A stretch of 64,000 nt of DNA, taken from assembly GCA_927441425.1 (NCBI GenBank), contig CAKMKG010000023.1, positions 62,001 to 126,000 of the forward strand, read 5' to 3'. This document shows, in pieces, positions 27,369 to 37,197 of this stretch. The position numbers and the translations under genes are program-made. Source of the stretch: an uncultured Bacillota bacterium (GTDB taxonomy: Bacteria > Bacillota > Clostridia > Peptostreptococcales > Anaerovoracaceae). How positions within the stretch are numbered: the stretch's first letter is position 1; each line of letters opens with the position of its first letter. The notes under the pieces are model-generated. The model did no database searches, had not been told where the DNA came from, and saw only the letters and a list, made by a program, of their open reading frames with translations.

Positions 27369-27675
27369 GGTAGCTGTTTTAGGAGATCGAGACAGCGTGC
27401 TAGGATTCAAGGCTTTGGGACTGGATGTGTTTTTTGCGGAGCAGAAAGAACAGGCAGCAGAGCAGATCCACACTCTGGCACGGAAAAAATATGCAGTGAT
27501 TTATATTACCGAGACCCTCGCGGCGCTGATTCCCCAGGATATTGCGCAGTATAAGGATGAGGCCTTGCCTGCCATTATTCTTATCCCTGGGAAAAAAGGT
27601 AGTCTGGGCATCAGCATGAAAAACTTGAAGCTCTCAGTAGAACGAGCGGTTGGTGTTGATATTTTTAATGATTAA
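27361..27675 (+). CDS. ntpG: V-type ATPase subunit F (central shaft)
   Basis: 104 residues. The Rossmann-like core is MYKVAVLGDRDSVLGFKALGLDVFFAE, then YAVIYITETLAAL and PAIILIPGKKGS, as in subunit F (NtpG in E. hirae). It binds subunit D in the rotor shaft. ATG 27361 aligns with the family; a 7-residue upstream extension lies inside ntpC. Confidence 0.93.
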   Translation: MYKVAVLGDRDSVLGFKALGLDVFFAEQKEQAAEQIHTLARKKYAVIYITETLAALIPQDIAQYKDEALPAIILIPGKKGSLGISMKNLKLSVERAVGVDIFND

Positions 27676-27704
27676 TGATCACTTTGGAAGAAGGGAACAG
27701 AAAT

Positions 27705-29483
27705 ATGAGCAAAGGTAGAATTGTAAAAGTATCCGGTCCTCTGGTGGTAGCAACCGGACTGGCCGATGCGAATATGGCGGACGTGGTTCGTGTTGGAGAA
27801 CAGCGGCTCATCGGTGAGATTCTGAACATGACTGGTGATAGCGCTTTTATTCAGGTATACGAGGAAACTTCCGGACTAGGGCCGGGTGCTGAGGTGGAAA
27901 CCACCGGTGCGCCCATGTCCGTGGAATTGGGGCCGGGATTGGTTGGCACTATTTATGACGGAATCCAGCGGCCCTTGGAAGAGATCATGAAAATCACCGG
28001 GCCAACCATCACGCGAGGCATAGAAGTGCCTTCTCTGAATCGTGAGACCCAATGGGAATTTACAGCTGTGGCCAAAGAAGGTGATCAACTGACCGGAGGC
28101 GATATCCTCGGAACTGTGCAGGAAGGTCCTGTAGTCCTGCACAAAATTATGGTTCCTCCCGGGATGTCAGGCACCCTTCTTTCGATCAGAACAGGTCTCT
28201 TTACTGTCATCGACCCCATAGCCACACTGAAAACCTCTGAGGATGAAGTCAAAGAACTGACCATGATCCAGAGATGGCCCGTGCGTATCGGCAGGCCTTA
28301 TAAAGAGAAATTTCCGCCTACACAGCCACTCTCAAGCGGGCAGAGGATCATCGACACGCTCTTCCCGATTGCTAAGGGAGGTACTGCCGCTGTTCCGGGG
28401 CCTTTCGGTTCAGGGAAAACTGTGGTGCAGCACCAGCTGGCAAAATGGTCTGATGTAGACGTGGTAATATATATCGGATGCGGAGAACGCGGCAACGAGA
28501 TGACCGACGTACTCAGAGAATTTCCCGAGCTTACAGACCCCAGAACGGGAGAATCTCTCATGAAGCGAACAGTAATGATTGCCAACACTTCCGATATGCC
28601 CGTAGCCGCCCGTGAGGCCTCCATATACACGGGAATCACAATTGCAGAGTATTTCCGGGATATGGGTTATGCAGTAGCGGTTATAGCAGATTCTACTTCC
28701 CGCTGGGCGGAAGCCCTTCGTGAGATGTCCGGACGTCTGGAAGAAATGCCCGGAGAAGAAGGATATCCCGCATATCTGAGTTCTCGACTGGCTCAGTTCT
28801 ATGAACGAGCCGGTACGGTAGCCTGTATCGGTACCGAAGCGCGTCAGGGCTCTCTTACTGCTATTGGTGCGGTATCTCCTCCCGGAGGTGATATTTCCGA
28901 ACCTGTATCCCAGGGAACCATGCGAATTGTCAAGGTTTTCTGGGGACTGGATGCAAGCTTGGCTTACCGGCGACATTTCCCGGCGATCAACTGGCTCACT
29001 TCTTATTCCTTGTATCTCGATGCCCTGAAGCCTTGGTATGATGAGCATCTGGGGAAAGATTACTTCTTAAACAGGGAAAAAGCATTGCGTATGCTTCAGG
29101 AAGAAGCTACCCTCAACGAAATTGTTCAACTGGTGGGCAAGGACTCTCTTTCTCCCGAAGATCAGCTGACACTGGAAACAGCAAAAATGATCCGGGAAGA
29201 TTTTCTCCAGCAGAATGCTTTCGTGGATATCGATAGCTACTCCTCCTATGATCGGCAGGCAAAGCTGATGCATCTGATCCTGAAATATGATGCGCTGGTT
29301 AGGGCTGCGCTGGAACATTGCCCGGATCTTCAAGGACTGTTCTGCATTTCCGTCAGAGAAAAAATAGGGCGAGCAAAATGTGTACCGGAAGCGGAGTACA
29401 GGCAAGTATATCAGGAAATTGAAGAATGGATGGAAAAAGAAATCGATGCCATTGCGGCAAAAGGAGGTCGGGAAAATGATTAA
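27705..29483 (+). CDS. ntpA: V-type ATPase catalytic subunit A
   Basis: 592 residues. Beta-barrel (about 1-75), the V/A-specific non-homologous insert (about 110-200), then the nucleotide-binding domain. Walker A is GPFGSGKT at residues 232-239, the catalytic Glu region GERGNEM, and [30 protein letters not shown] follows. It hydrolyses ATP to drive, or is driven by, ion flow. ATG 27705 has AAGAAGGGA upstream. The stop overlaps ntpB by 8 bp. Confidence 0.98.
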   Translation: MSKGRIVKVSGPLVVATGLADANMADVVRVGEQRLIGEILNMTGDSAFIQVYEETSGLGPGAEVETTGAPMSVELGPGLVGTIYDGIQRPLEEIMKITGPTITRGIEVPSLNRETQWEFTAVAKEGDQLTGGDILGTVQEGPVVLHKIMVPPGMSGTLLSIRTGLFTVIDPIATLKTSEDEVKELTMIQRWPVRIGRPYKEKFPPTQPLSSGQRIIDTLFPIAKGGTAAVPGPFGSGKTVVQHQLAKWSDVDVVIYIGCGERGNEMTDVLREFPELTDPRTGESLMKRTVMIANTSDMPVAAREASIYTGITIAEYFRDMGYAVAVIADSTSRWAEALREMSGRLEEMPGEEGYPAYLSSRLAQFYERAGTVACIGTEARQGSLTAIGAVSPPGGDISEPVSQGTMRIVKVFWGLDASLAYRRHFPAINWLTSYSLYLDALKPWYDEHLGKDYFLNREKALRMLQEEATLNEIVQLVGKDSLSPEDQLTLETAKMIREDFLQQNAFVDIDSYSSYDRQAKLMHLILKYDALVRAALEHCPDLQGLFCISVREKIGRAKCVPEAEYRQVYQEIEEWMEKEIDAIAAKGGREND

Positions 29484-30861
29484 GGAATATCGTACGATAC
29501 AGGAGATTTCCGGCCCTCTAATGATAGTCCGCAAGGTACAAGATGTAACATATGATGAGTTGGCAGAAATCGAATTGCCCAACGGTCAACTGCGGCGCTG
29601 CAAGGTGCTGGAGGTCCATGAAGACAAGGCGGTGGTTCAGCTTTTTGAAAGCTCAGCAGGAATCAATCTGGCGCAGTCCAAGGTCCGCTTTCTGGGCCAC
29701 ACCTTAGAGCTGGGTGTCTCCGGCGATATGTTGGGCCGGGTTTTCAGCGGAATGGGAGTTCCGATTGACGGGGGCCCGGAAATTCTTGCGGAGGAGCACC
29801 GAGACATCAACGGACTTCCCATGAATCCAGCAGCACGGGACTATCCTTCCGAATTTATTCAGACGGGTATTTCCACCATCGACGGACTGAACACCTTGGT
29901 GCGGGGACAGAAGCTTCCGATCTTTTCCGGATCGGGACTGCCTCATGCGGATTTGGCAGCACAGATTGCCCGTCAGGCTAAGGTGTTGGGTACCTCCTCC
30001 AATTTTGCGGTAGTCTTTGCTGCCATCGGGATCACTTTTGAGGAGGCCAACTTCTTTGTTCAGGAGTTTCGCCGTACAGGAGCCATCGATCGTACCGTGC
30101 TCTTTACCAACTTGGCAAATGACCCCGCAGTTGAACGTATCTCCACGCCACGTATGGCTTTAACTGCTGCAGAGTATCTTGCGTTTGAAAAAGGAATGCA
30201 CGTACTTGTCATTCTGACAGATATCACCAACTACGCAGAAGCTCTTCGGGAGGTTTCCGCTGCCCGTAAAGAAGTTCCCGGACGCCGTGGATATCCCGGA
30301 TACCTTTATACGGATCTGGCGACGATGTATGAACGAGCCGGCCGCCGGCTGGGGTATGAAGGCTCCATTACAATGATCCCTATCCTGACCATGCCGGAAG
30401 ATGACAAGACGCACCCCATCCCTGACCTCACCGGATATATTACTGAGGGGCAGATCATTCTTTCCAGAGAGCTGTTCCGGAAGGGGATCCGTCCTCCTGT
30501 AGACGTGCTTCCCTCCCTTTCCAGACTGAAGGACAAAGGAATCGGAAAAGGAAAGACCAGAGAGGACCACTCCGGCACCATGAACCAGCTCTTTGCCGCC
30601 TATGCGACAGGAAAGGAAATGAAGGAGCTCATGGCTATCCTGGGTGAAGCCGCTCTCTGCGAAACCGATTTGCTTTTCGCAAGATTTGCTGATGAGTTTG
30701 AACGACGCTATGTGGGTCAGGGCAATGATGTAAACCGATCCATCGAAGAAACATTGGATCTCGGATGGGAGCTTCTGTCCATGCTGCCGGTTTCTGAGCT
30801 CAAACGAATTAACACCGACCTCATTGACAAATATCTGCCGTGTAAGTGTAAGAAAGATTAA
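29476..30861 (+). CDS. ntpB: V-type ATPase regulatory subunit B
   Basis: 461 residues. Non-catalytic partner of A in the A3B3 head. It lacks a true Walker A ([17 protein letters not shown] instead) and has [48 protein letters not shown] and a C-terminal helical domain. The start at ATG 29476 is set by GGAGGT upstream and by family alignment ([16 protein letters not shown]). Confidence 0.98.
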   Translation: MIKEYRTIQEISGPLMIVRKVQDVTYDELAEIELPNGQLRRCKVLEVHEDKAVVQLFESSAGINLAQSKVRFLGHTLELGVSGDMLGRVFSGMGVPIDGGPEILAEEHRDINGLPMNPAARDYPSEFIQTGISTIDGLNTLVRGQKLPIFSGSGLPHADLAAQIARQAKVLGTSSNFAVVFAAIGITFEEANFFVQEFRRTGAIDRTVLFTNLANDPAVERISTPRMALTAAEYLAFEKGMHVLVILTDITNYAEALREVSAARKEVPGRRGYPGYLYTDLATMYERAGRRLGYEGSITMIPILTMPEDDKTHPIPDLTGYITEGQIILSRELFRKGIRPPVDVLPSLSRLKDKGIGKGKTREDHSGTMNQLFAAYATGKEMKELMAILGEAALCETDLLFARFADEFERRYVGQGNDVNRSIEETLDLGWELLSMLPVSELKRINTDLIDKYLPCKCKKD

Positions 30862-30878
30862 CAGGGGGGCAATAACAG

Positions 30879-31535
30879 ATGGCTACCTCATCAACAACCA
30901 ATATGACCCGAATGGAGCTGACCCGTTTGAAACATCGGCTCAAAACAGCCCGAAGAGGTCACAAACTTCTGAAAGACAAAAGGGATGAACTGATGAAGCA
31001 GTTCCTTACGATCGTCCGGCTGAACAAAGAGCTTCGAATCAATGTAGAAGAGGCTCTCATGAAAGCCCATGCTTCCTTTACGGTAGCGTCAGCCCTCATG
31101 TCACCCAATATGCTGGAACAAGCCCTGCTTTACCCAAAGCAGAGCGTGTCCCTAAACGTTCAATACCAGAACATCATGAGCGTCAATGTGCCGGTATTTG
31201 AGTTCAAGACCCGTAGCGAAGACCCGGGTGAAATCTTTCCCTACGGCTTTGCCATGACATCAGGAGAACTGGATACAGCAGTGGATGCTCTCTCCCGTGT
31301 GTTTCAGGATATGCTGAAGCTGGCAGAAGTAGAAAAAACCACACAGCTGCTAGCAGAAGAAATCGAAAAGACCAGGCGTCGGGTCAGTGCGCTGGAATAT
31401 GTCATGATACCGAATATGATGGAAAAGATTCGGTACATTTCCATGAAGCTGGAGGAGAATGAACGGGGAAACATTACCCGTCTCATGAAGGTAAAGGATA
31501 TGATCCTGAAAGAAGCCCATGGGTACCAAGACTGA
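30879..31535 (+). CDS. ntpD: V-type ATPase subunit D (central shaft)
   Basis: 218 residues, mostly a long antiparallel coiled coil. It starts with the conserved NMTRMELTRLKHRLKTARRGHKLLKDKRDELMKQF and ends with RRRVSALEYVMIPNMMEKIRYISMKLEENERGN. It turns inside the A3B3 head. Last gene of the operon; no strong terminator is visible before the pyr promoter 27 bp downstream. Confidence 0.96.
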   Translation: MATSSTTNMTRMELTRLKHRLKTARRGHKLLKDKRDELMKQFLTIVRLNKELRINVEEALMKAHASFTVASALMSPNMLEQALLYPKQSVSLNVQYQNIMSVNVPVFEFKTRSEDPGEIFPYGFAMTSGELDTAVDALSRVFQDMLKLAEVEKTTQLLAEEIEKTRRRVSALEYVMIPNMMEKIRYISMKLEENERGNITRLMKVKDMILKEAHGYQD

Positions 31536-31561
31536 CGATGAAAATATTTTAATTTATATCC

Positions 31562-31590
31562 TTGACGAATCGATAGCAGTATGATATTAT
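31562..31590 (+). promoter_or_regulatory. Promoter of the pyr operon
   Basis: TTGACG (31562-31567), a 17-bp spacer and TATTAT (31585-31590), about 37 bp before the leader peptide start. Confidence 0.8.
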
Positions 31591-31626
31591 ACTGGAGATT
31601 TAAGCGAAACAAGAAAGGGTATAAAA

Positions 31627-31737
31627 ATGGTATTAAAGAAACATCGACTGAAATATAAAAAAAGTGTGCCTACCGTAAAGGGATTACTATTTTTCCCGGC
31701 AGGTGTCGTGTTTCCAACTCTTTTTATTAATCATTAA
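31627..31737 (+). CDS. 36-residue pyr leader peptide
   Basis: ATG preceded by AAGAAAGGGT. The product starts [13 protein letters not shown] and ends PTLFINH. The second half of the coding sequence is U-rich in RNA (runs at 31690-31694 and 31720-31726). The stop codon (31735-31737) sits on the first bases of the attenuator stem. This geometry matches the E. coli pyrBI leader pyrL, where UTP-dependent polymerase pausing lets ribosomes reach and disrupt the terminator. No sequence homology to PyrL is claimed. Confidence 0.7.
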   Translation: MVLKKHRLKYKKSVPTVKGLLFFPAGVVFPTLFINH

Positions 31738-31764
31738 GTCTTCCTTTTTGGAAGACTTTTTTTT
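31736..31764 (+). terminator. pyr attenuator (intrinsic terminator)
   Basis: Nine-bp perfect stem AAGTCTTCC / GGAAGACTT with a TTTTT loop, followed by a run of eight T. It is located between the leader peptide and pyrB. A ribosome at the leader stop codon would cover the 5' arm. Confidence 0.88.
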
Positions 31765-31784
31765 ATGCGCAAGGAGGGATCAGT

Positions 31785-32708
31785 GTGTTAAAAGGAAGAA
31801 GTTTTTTAGAACCGATGGATTTTTCAACGGAAGAACTGGAGGAGCTGTTTGTATTGGCGGATAAGATCATCCAAGAACCTGAGCATTACACAAAGGTCTG
31901 CGAGGGTAAACTTCTGGCCACCTTATTCTACGAACCCAGCACCAGGACCAGATTCAGCTTTGAAGCGGCAATGCTGCGACTGGGAGGTCAGGTGATCGGC
32001 TTTTCCGAGCCGAATTCAAGTTCCGTTTCAAAGGGAGAAAGCATTTCCGATACCATTCGGACAGTTGCCTGTTATGCTGATATGGCGGTGATGAGACATC
32101 CGAAGGAGGGTGCGCCTAAGGTTGCCGCTGCCAGCACCGATATGCCTGTGGTCAACGCGGGAGACGGCGGCCATCAGCACCCAACCCAGACCCTTACCGA
32201 TCTTCTGACCATTCGAAAGGAAAAAGGAGGCTTTGACAATATTGTCGTCGGCCTTTGCGGTGACTTGAAATTCGGTAGGACGGTTCATTCCCTGATTAAA
32301 GCCTTGTCAAGATATGAGAATGTTTCCTTTATCCTGATATCCCCGGAGGAACTGAGAATACCCGAATATGTCAGAAAGGAAATACTGTGCAGAAATAAGA
32401 TTCCATTTGAAGAGGTGGAAAATATGCAGGAAGCGCTTCCAAAGCTGGATGTTCTCTATATGACGAGAGTTCAGCGGGAACGCTTTTTTAACGAAGAGGA
32501 CTATGTTCGGCTGAAGGACAGATATATCCTGGACGGCTCGAAAATGAAGCTTGCAAAGCAAGATATGATGGTGCTTCATCCACTTCCTAGAGTCAATGAG
32601 ATTGCCACTGAGGTAGATAGCGACCCGAGAGCACTCTATTTTAAACAGGCAAAATACGGGATGTACATCCGCATGGCATTGATTATGGGTTTGTTGGGTA
32701 TTGCGTAA
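31785..32708 (+). CDS. pyrB: Aspartate carbamoyltransferase catalytic subunit
   Basis: 307 residues. It joins carbamoyl phosphate and aspartate in the first committed step of pyrimidine synthesis. Carbamoyl-phosphate loop [12 protein letters not shown], then [11 protein letters not shown], and the aspartate-binding region [12 protein letters not shown] start 6 nt after AAGGAGGG. The gene lies just downstream of the attenuator and upstream of pyrI, so the enzyme should be the allosteric PyrBI holoenzyme. Confidence 0.97.
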   Translation: MLKGRSFLEPMDFSTEELEELFVLADKIIQEPEHYTKVCEGKLLATLFYEPSTRTRFSFEAAMLRLGGQVIGFSEPNSSSVSKGESISDTIRTVACYADMAVMRHPKEGAPKVAAASTDMPVVNAGDGGHQHPTQTLTDLLTIRKEKGGFDNIVVGLCGDLKFGRTVHSLIKALSRYENVSFILISPEELRIPEYVRKEILCRNKIPFEEVENMQEALPKLDVLYMTRVQRERFFNEEDYVRLKDRYILDGSKMKLAKQDMMVLHPLPRVNEIATEVDSDPRALYFKQAKYGMYIRMALIMGLLGIA

Positions 32709-32766
32709 TCGTGTAGGTAGCGGATCACATCAAAGAATCCGATTGAGTAAATAAGGAGGTAAGGAT

Positions 32767-33237
32767 ATGGTAGTTATCGACAGTATTAAAACAGGCATCG
32801 TCATCGATCATATTACAGCGGGACTTGGTATGAAGATATTGGAATATCTGGATATCGATACGACAAAGGACACCGTCGCTCTGATCATGCATGCGGTAAG
32901 CAGCAAATACGGCAGAAAGGACGTTGTTAAAATTGAAAATGTGTCCGACATCGATTTGGCTGCATTGGGTATCATTGATCCAAAGGTAACGGTGAATTAT
33001 ATCGAGGATCACATCATTCGGGAAAAAGTACATATCACCATACCGGAAAGAGTCGTCAACATTATAAAATGCAACAATCCCCGGTGTGTGACCTCCGTTG
33101 AGGCGGGAGCACCACAAATCTTCCATCTCATCGACGGAGAAAACAGAGAGTACCGATGCGAATACTGTGATGAGATTATCTCCATGAAAGGTGGATACAG
33201 CAATGAGATTATTCATAAGCAATGGTTTGATCGTTGA
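32767..33237 (+). CDS. pyrI: Aspartate carbamoyltransferase regulatory subunit
   Basis: 156 residues. The N-terminal nucleotide-effector domain includes IDHITAGLGMKIL; the C-terminal zinc domain has all four cysteines C102, C107, C131 and C134. It confers CTP/ATP control on PyrB. A GGAGGT site precedes it. The end of the gene overlaps pyrC by 35 bp in a different frame, and the last ~20 residues after the zinc domain are this overlap tail. Confidence 0.95.
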   Translation: MVVIDSIKTGIVIDHITAGLGMKILEYLDIDTTKDTVALIMHAVSSKYGRKDVVKIENVSDIDLAALGIIDPKVTVNYIEDHIIREKVHITIPERVVNIIKCNNPRCVTSVEAGAPQIFHLIDGENREYRCEYCDEIISMKGGYSNEIIHKQWFDR

Positions 33238-34504
33238 TCCGGAAAACAATCTGGAAGCCATAGGTGATCTGATGGTTGAAGACGGAGTGATTCGAGAAAT
33301 CAGTCTGTATCGAAACAAAAGTCGGAGGGATTCAGATAAGGATATGGTGAAACATGAACTTCTGCCTGGGGACATCCATGTAGATGCCAAGGGTAAGTGG
33401 ATCGTTCCGGGACTCATAGATCTGCATGTCCATCTGAGGGAGCCTGGACAGGAATACAAGGAGGACATTGAAAGCGGGTGCAGGAGTGCAGCAAAGGGGG
33501 GATTTACAACAATCTGCTGTATGCCCAATACCAACCCGGTCATCGACTGCCCCTATGTTGTTCTAACAATCGGCAGCAAAGCTGAGGAAGGGAACGGGGT
33601 TCAAGTACTGTGTATCGGAGCGGTCTCAAAAGGTCAGGAGGGAAAGGAGCTTGCAGATTATGAAGGTATGATTCGTACAGGCACCCATTTGACGAAGCTG
33701 AAGGGGAGCGGAATCTGCGGCATCAGTGAAGATGGAAAAACGGTGCAGGACAGCAACCTTATGCTGACTGCCATGATAAAAGCGAGAGAGTTGGGGCTTA
33801 CGTTTTTTTCCCATGCAGAGCCGGAAGTGGAAATCGTGCAAAGGGATCTAGTGTTGGCGGAAGCCACCGGATGCAGTCTCCATTTCTGTCATATCAGTAA
33901 AAAGGAAAGCCTTGCACTGATTCGTGAAGCGAAGAAGAGAGGCGTTCCGGTGACTGCGGAAACCGCTCCCCATTATTTTACTTTGACCGACAACGACGTG
34001 AACGGAGATTCCAATAAAAAAATGAATCCGCCCCTAAGGGGGACCGAGGATATAGAGGCGGTAAGGCTAGCTTTGAAGGATGGTACCATTGATGTGATCG
34101 CAACAGACCATGCCCCACATCACGAAAAGGAAAAAAGACTTCCTTATCATGAAGCGCCCAACGGAGTAATCGGGCTGGAAACCAGCTTCTCCGTCAGCTA
34201 TACCGAGCTGGTTAGGAAGGGTATTCTCACTCCGTTGGAGCTCATTACGAAGATGAGCACCAAACCTGCTGCAGTATTGGGCATCAACAGAGGCAGTCTT
34301 TGGATCGGAAAACCGGCGGATTTGACCATCATTGATGTGGACCAGGAGTATGAAATCCGCTCGGATACCTTTGCTTCGAAAGGAAAAAACTCGCCCTTTC
34401 TCGGAAAAAGAGTCTATGGGCAGGCAGTGTATACGATTGTTGGGGGACAGATCGTCTGGAGCAACAATCAGAAAACGATTGACAGGAGGTATGAAAATGA
34501 TTGA
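33203..34504 (+). CDS. pyrC: Dihydroorotase
   Basis: 433 residues, class I amidohydrolase that closes carbamoyl aspartate to dihydroorotate. Metal motif DLHVHLREPG, then HFCHISKKESL and the catalytic-Asp region IATDHAPHH. The start at 33203 has AAAGGTGG upstream and aligns with the family, giving a 35-bp overlap with pyrI. The C terminus overlaps pyrF by 8 bp. Confidence 0.95.
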   Translation: MRLFISNGLIVDPENNLEAIGDLMVEDGVIREISLYRNKSRRDSDKDMVKHELLPGDIHVDAKGKWIVPGLIDLHVHLREPGQEYKEDIESGCRSAAKGGFTTICCMPNTNPVIDCPYVVLTIGSKAEEGNGVQVLCIGAVSKGQEGKELADYEGMIRTGTHLTKLKGSGICGISEDGKTVQDSNLMLTAMIKARELGLTFFSHAEPEVEIVQRDLVLAEATGCSLHFCHISKKESLALIREAKKRGVPVTAETAPHYFTLTDNDVNGDSNKKMNPPLRGTEDIEAVRLALKDGTIDVIATDHAPHHEKEKRLPYHEAPNGVIGLETSFSVSYTELVRKGILTPLELITKMSTKPAAVLGINRGSLWIGKPADLTIIDVDQEYEIRSDTFASKGKNSPFLGKRVYGQAVYTIVGGQIVWSNNQKTIDRRYEND

Positions 34505-35408
34505 CCGATTAATGAACCGAATTGAAAAGCTCGCAAATCCCACCGTGGTTGGTTTGGATCCCACCTATGAGATGATGCCTCAAACCATACGAGAAGAGAT
34601 GATTGAGAGGTATGGAAAAACGACGGAAGCGGTGGGGAAGATGTTCCTGCGCTTTAATCAGGAAATCATCAATCATATCATGGATTTGGTTCCTGCGGTA
34701 AAATTACAGATTGCAATGTACGAAAAATATGGAATAGAAGGCCTTACGGCATATACACAGACCATCTCTTATGCAAAAGCGATGGGACTCCTTGTAATCG
34801 GTGACATCAAACGAGGGGATATCGCATCAACTGCTGCAGCTTATGCAGCCCATTTGGGCGGTGTGGAAATCGAGGGACTGCGGCTTGATCCGTGGAACGA
34901 GGATGCGGTCACCTTGAATCCCTATATGGGCTTTGATGGGATTGAGCCCTTTCTTTCGCCTTGTAATCAGTATGACAAGAGTATCTTCATTCTGGTGAAA
35001 ACCAGCAATCCATCAGGGAAGGAAATTCAGGATCTCATTGCAGACGGCAGGCCGGTCTACGCGCACACAGCCCAATTGGTCAGCAAATGGGGTGAATTGG
35101 CCATGGGAATAAATGGATACAGCAGGGTTGCTGCAGTGGTTGGAGCCACTTATCAAGAGCAGGGCCTGGAGCTGCGAAAAAAGATGCCACATACATTTTT
35201 TCTGATACCGGGCTATGGAGCACAAGGAGCTTCCGGTGACGATATCAGAGGATATTTCGACCGAGACGGAAGAGGTTGTATCGTGAACTCTTCGAGAGGG
35301 ATCATCGCGGCATATCAGAAAGACGGCAAATGCGGTGCGCATCATTTTGCTGAGGAGGCCAGGGAAGCAGTGCTGGCGATGAAATGCGACTTGGGGGGGA
35401 TTTCATGA
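34497..35408 (+). CDS. pyrF: Orotidine 5'-phosphate decarboxylase (long form)
   Basis: 303 residues, the longer PyrF subfamily rather than the ~230-residue form. It converts OMP to UMP. Catalytic region VIGDIKRGDIASTAAAYA; phosphate-binding end FLIPGYGAQGA and NSSRGI. ATG 34497 lies 7 nt after AGGAGG. The stop overlaps the pyrK start (ATGA). Confidence 0.95.
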   Translation: MIDRLMNRIEKLANPTVVGLDPTYEMMPQTIREEMIERYGKTTEAVGKMFLRFNQEIINHIMDLVPAVKLQIAMYEKYGIEGLTAYTQTISYAKAMGLLVIGDIKRGDIASTAAAYAAHLGGVEIEGLRLDPWNEDAVTLNPYMGFDGIEPFLSPCNQYDKSIFILVKTSNPSGKEIQDLIADGRPVYAHTAQLVSKWGELAMGINGYSRVAAVVGATYQEQGLELRKKMPHTFFLIPGYGAQGASGDDIRGYFDRDGRGCIVNSSRGIIAAYQKDGKCGAHHFAEEAREAVLAMKCDLGGIS

Positions 35409-36250
35409 CAAAGAAAATAATCGAAGCACAGGTGATCAGCAATCAGAAAATCGCTGAGGGTATTTTCCGGATTACACTGGACTGCGCTGCTGCTGCCGAC
35501 GCTACGGAATCCTTCAATGCGAAACCCGGACAGTTTATCAATCTATACCCTCGGGACAAGAGCATGCTTTTGCCCAGACCGATCAGCATCTGCTTCACAG
35601 AAAGAAATCGGATCACGCTGGTTTATCGTGTGGTTGGAAACGGAACCAGGGAGCTATCTTGCCACAAGGAGGGAGACGGTCTTCAAATCAGCACTCCGCT
35701 GGGGCAAGGCTATCATATCGAAGCAATGTTCGAAGCGATCAATCAAGATCCATCCGATCACAAGACAATTGCCCTTGTTGCCGGCGGATTAGGGATACCA
35801 CCCATGTTGGAGCTTGCGAAAACCATTCGAACACAGATCGGAGAAGACAGGAGGATCAAATTAATCGCTTTTCTGGGATTTCAGGAAAAAGCCTTTTTAA
35901 TAGAGGAATTGAGCTCCTTCTGCCACGAGGTACATGTCGCAACGGAAAAGGGCGATTTTGGGTTTCATGGAACTGTATTGGAATTGATGGAAATGCAAAA
36001 TATTGTTGTAGATTACTATTTTTCCTGTGGGCCAAAACCGATGCTGAAAGCCCTTGCAGCACACTGTCATAGAATAGAGAAACCACTGCAGGTATCCCTT
36101 GAAGAGCGAATGGGCTGCGGGTATGGTGCCTGCGTCGGCTGCACCTGCAAGACGAAGGAAGAAAAGGACGGTCTTATGAGAGTAACCCCCAAAAAGGTAT
36201 GCAAGGATGGGCCAGTGTTTTTTGGAGAAGAGGTGATTTGGAGTGAGTAA
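35405..36250 (+). CDS. pyrK: Dihydroorotate dehydrogenase electron-transfer subunit
   Basis: 281 residues. FAD-binding barrel (PRPISICF), NAD-binding domain (VAGGLGIPPMLELAK) and a C-terminal [2Fe-2S] site CGYGACVGCTC...C. It passes electrons between PyrD and NAD+. It overlaps pyrF upstream and pyrD downstream, consistent with fixed stoichiometry. Confidence 0.95.
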   Translation: MTKKIIEAQVISNQKIAEGIFRITLDCAAAADATESFNAKPGQFINLYPRDKSMLLPRPISICFTERNRITLVYRVVGNGTRELSCHKEGDGLQISTPLGQGYHIEAMFEAINQDPSDHKTIALVAGGLGIPPMLELAKTIRTQIGEDRRIKLIAFLGFQEKAFLIEELSSFCHEVHVATEKGDFGFHGTVLELMEMQNIVVDYYFSCGPKPMLKALAAHCHRIEKPLQVSLEERMGCGYGACVGCTCKTKEEKDGLMRVTPKKVCKDGPVFFGEEVIWSE

Positions 36251-37187
36251 ACAGGACTTGAATCTGGATGTAAGCAAGCATCGTAATCTGGACTTGAGAG
36301 TTTCTATCGCAGGCATTACCTTGGAAAATCCAATTACGACTGCATCAGGAACCTTTTCCGCAAAAGAAAGCGGTGCCTTTTATGATATTGATGAATTGGG
36401 TGCCATCATAACAAAGGGTGTATCCATAGCGCCTTGGGAGGGGAATCCCACACCGAGAATTGCGGAGACCTATGGTGGTATGCTGAATTCCGTCGGTCTG
36501 CAGAATCCGGGTATCGATTCGTTTATCAAGGAAGAACTGCCGTATCTGAGGACATTCGGCCCTAGAATTGTGGTTAATGTTGTCGGAAAATCAATTGGAG
36601 AGTATTGCTCTGCAGTAGAAAAGCTAAACGACACAGAGGTTGATATGCTGGAAATCAATATCTCCTGCCCCAATATAAAAGAAGGTGGAATCAGCTTTGG
36701 TGCCGATGAAAAACTGGCGGCAGAGCTAACCAGAGAAGTCAGAAAGTATTCGAAAAAACCAATCCTCATGAAGCTGACGCCCAATGTCTCGGATATAACT
36801 GAAATTGCAAGGGCAGTGGAAGCAGAAGGCGCAGACGGTATCTCACTGATCAACACCTTGCTGGGGATGAAAATCGATATACATAATAAAAGAACTGTGC
36901 TGTGGAATAAGACGGGTGGACTGTCCGGTCCGGCGATCAAGCCCGTTGCAGTGAGAATGGTTTATCAGGTGCGGCGATCGGTATGCATACCGATTATCGG
37001 TCTTGGAGGTATCATGACCGGTGAGGATGCGGTGGAATTTTTGATGGCAGGAGCCGATGCAGTATCCATAGGAACCGCTGCACTGATTGATCCGACAGCA
37101 CCGGTACGAATTAAAAGTGAGCTGATCGGATTTATGAATCGGTACGGATATCAAAATTTGCAGCAGATTAGAGAATCGATGCTATAA
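36243..37187 (+). CDS. pyrD: Dihydroorotate dehydrogenase, class 1B catalytic subunit
   Basis: 314 residues, FMN TIM barrel oxidising dihydroorotate. Motifs: NPITTASGTF, ITKGVS, MLEINISCPNIKEGG, LMKLTPNVSDI, PIIGLGGIMTGEDAVEFLMAGADAVSIGTA. Genuinely 1B because pyrK precedes it. GTG start inside the end of pyrK. Confidence 0.96.
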   Translation: MSKQDLNLDVSKHRNLDLRVSIAGITLENPITTASGTFSAKESGAFYDIDELGAIITKGVSIAPWEGNPTPRIAETYGGMLNSVGLQNPGIDSFIKEELPYLRTFGPRIVVNVVGKSIGEYCSAVEKLNDTEVDMLEINISCPNIKEGGISFGADEKLAAELTREVRKYSKKPILMKLTPNVSDITEIARAVEAEGADGISLINTLLGMKIDIHNKRTVLWNKTGGLSGPAIKPVAVRMVYQVRRSVCIPIIGLGGIMTGEDAVEFLMAGADAVSIGTAALIDPTAPVRIKSELIGFMNRYGYQNLQQIRESML

Positions 37188-37197
37188 GGAGGGAAAG

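Noticed and set aside
27478-27497. TGGCACGG resembling a sigma-54 -24 element
   Set aside because: No GC at the required 10-bp distance, and it lies inside the coding sequence of V-ATPase subunit F.
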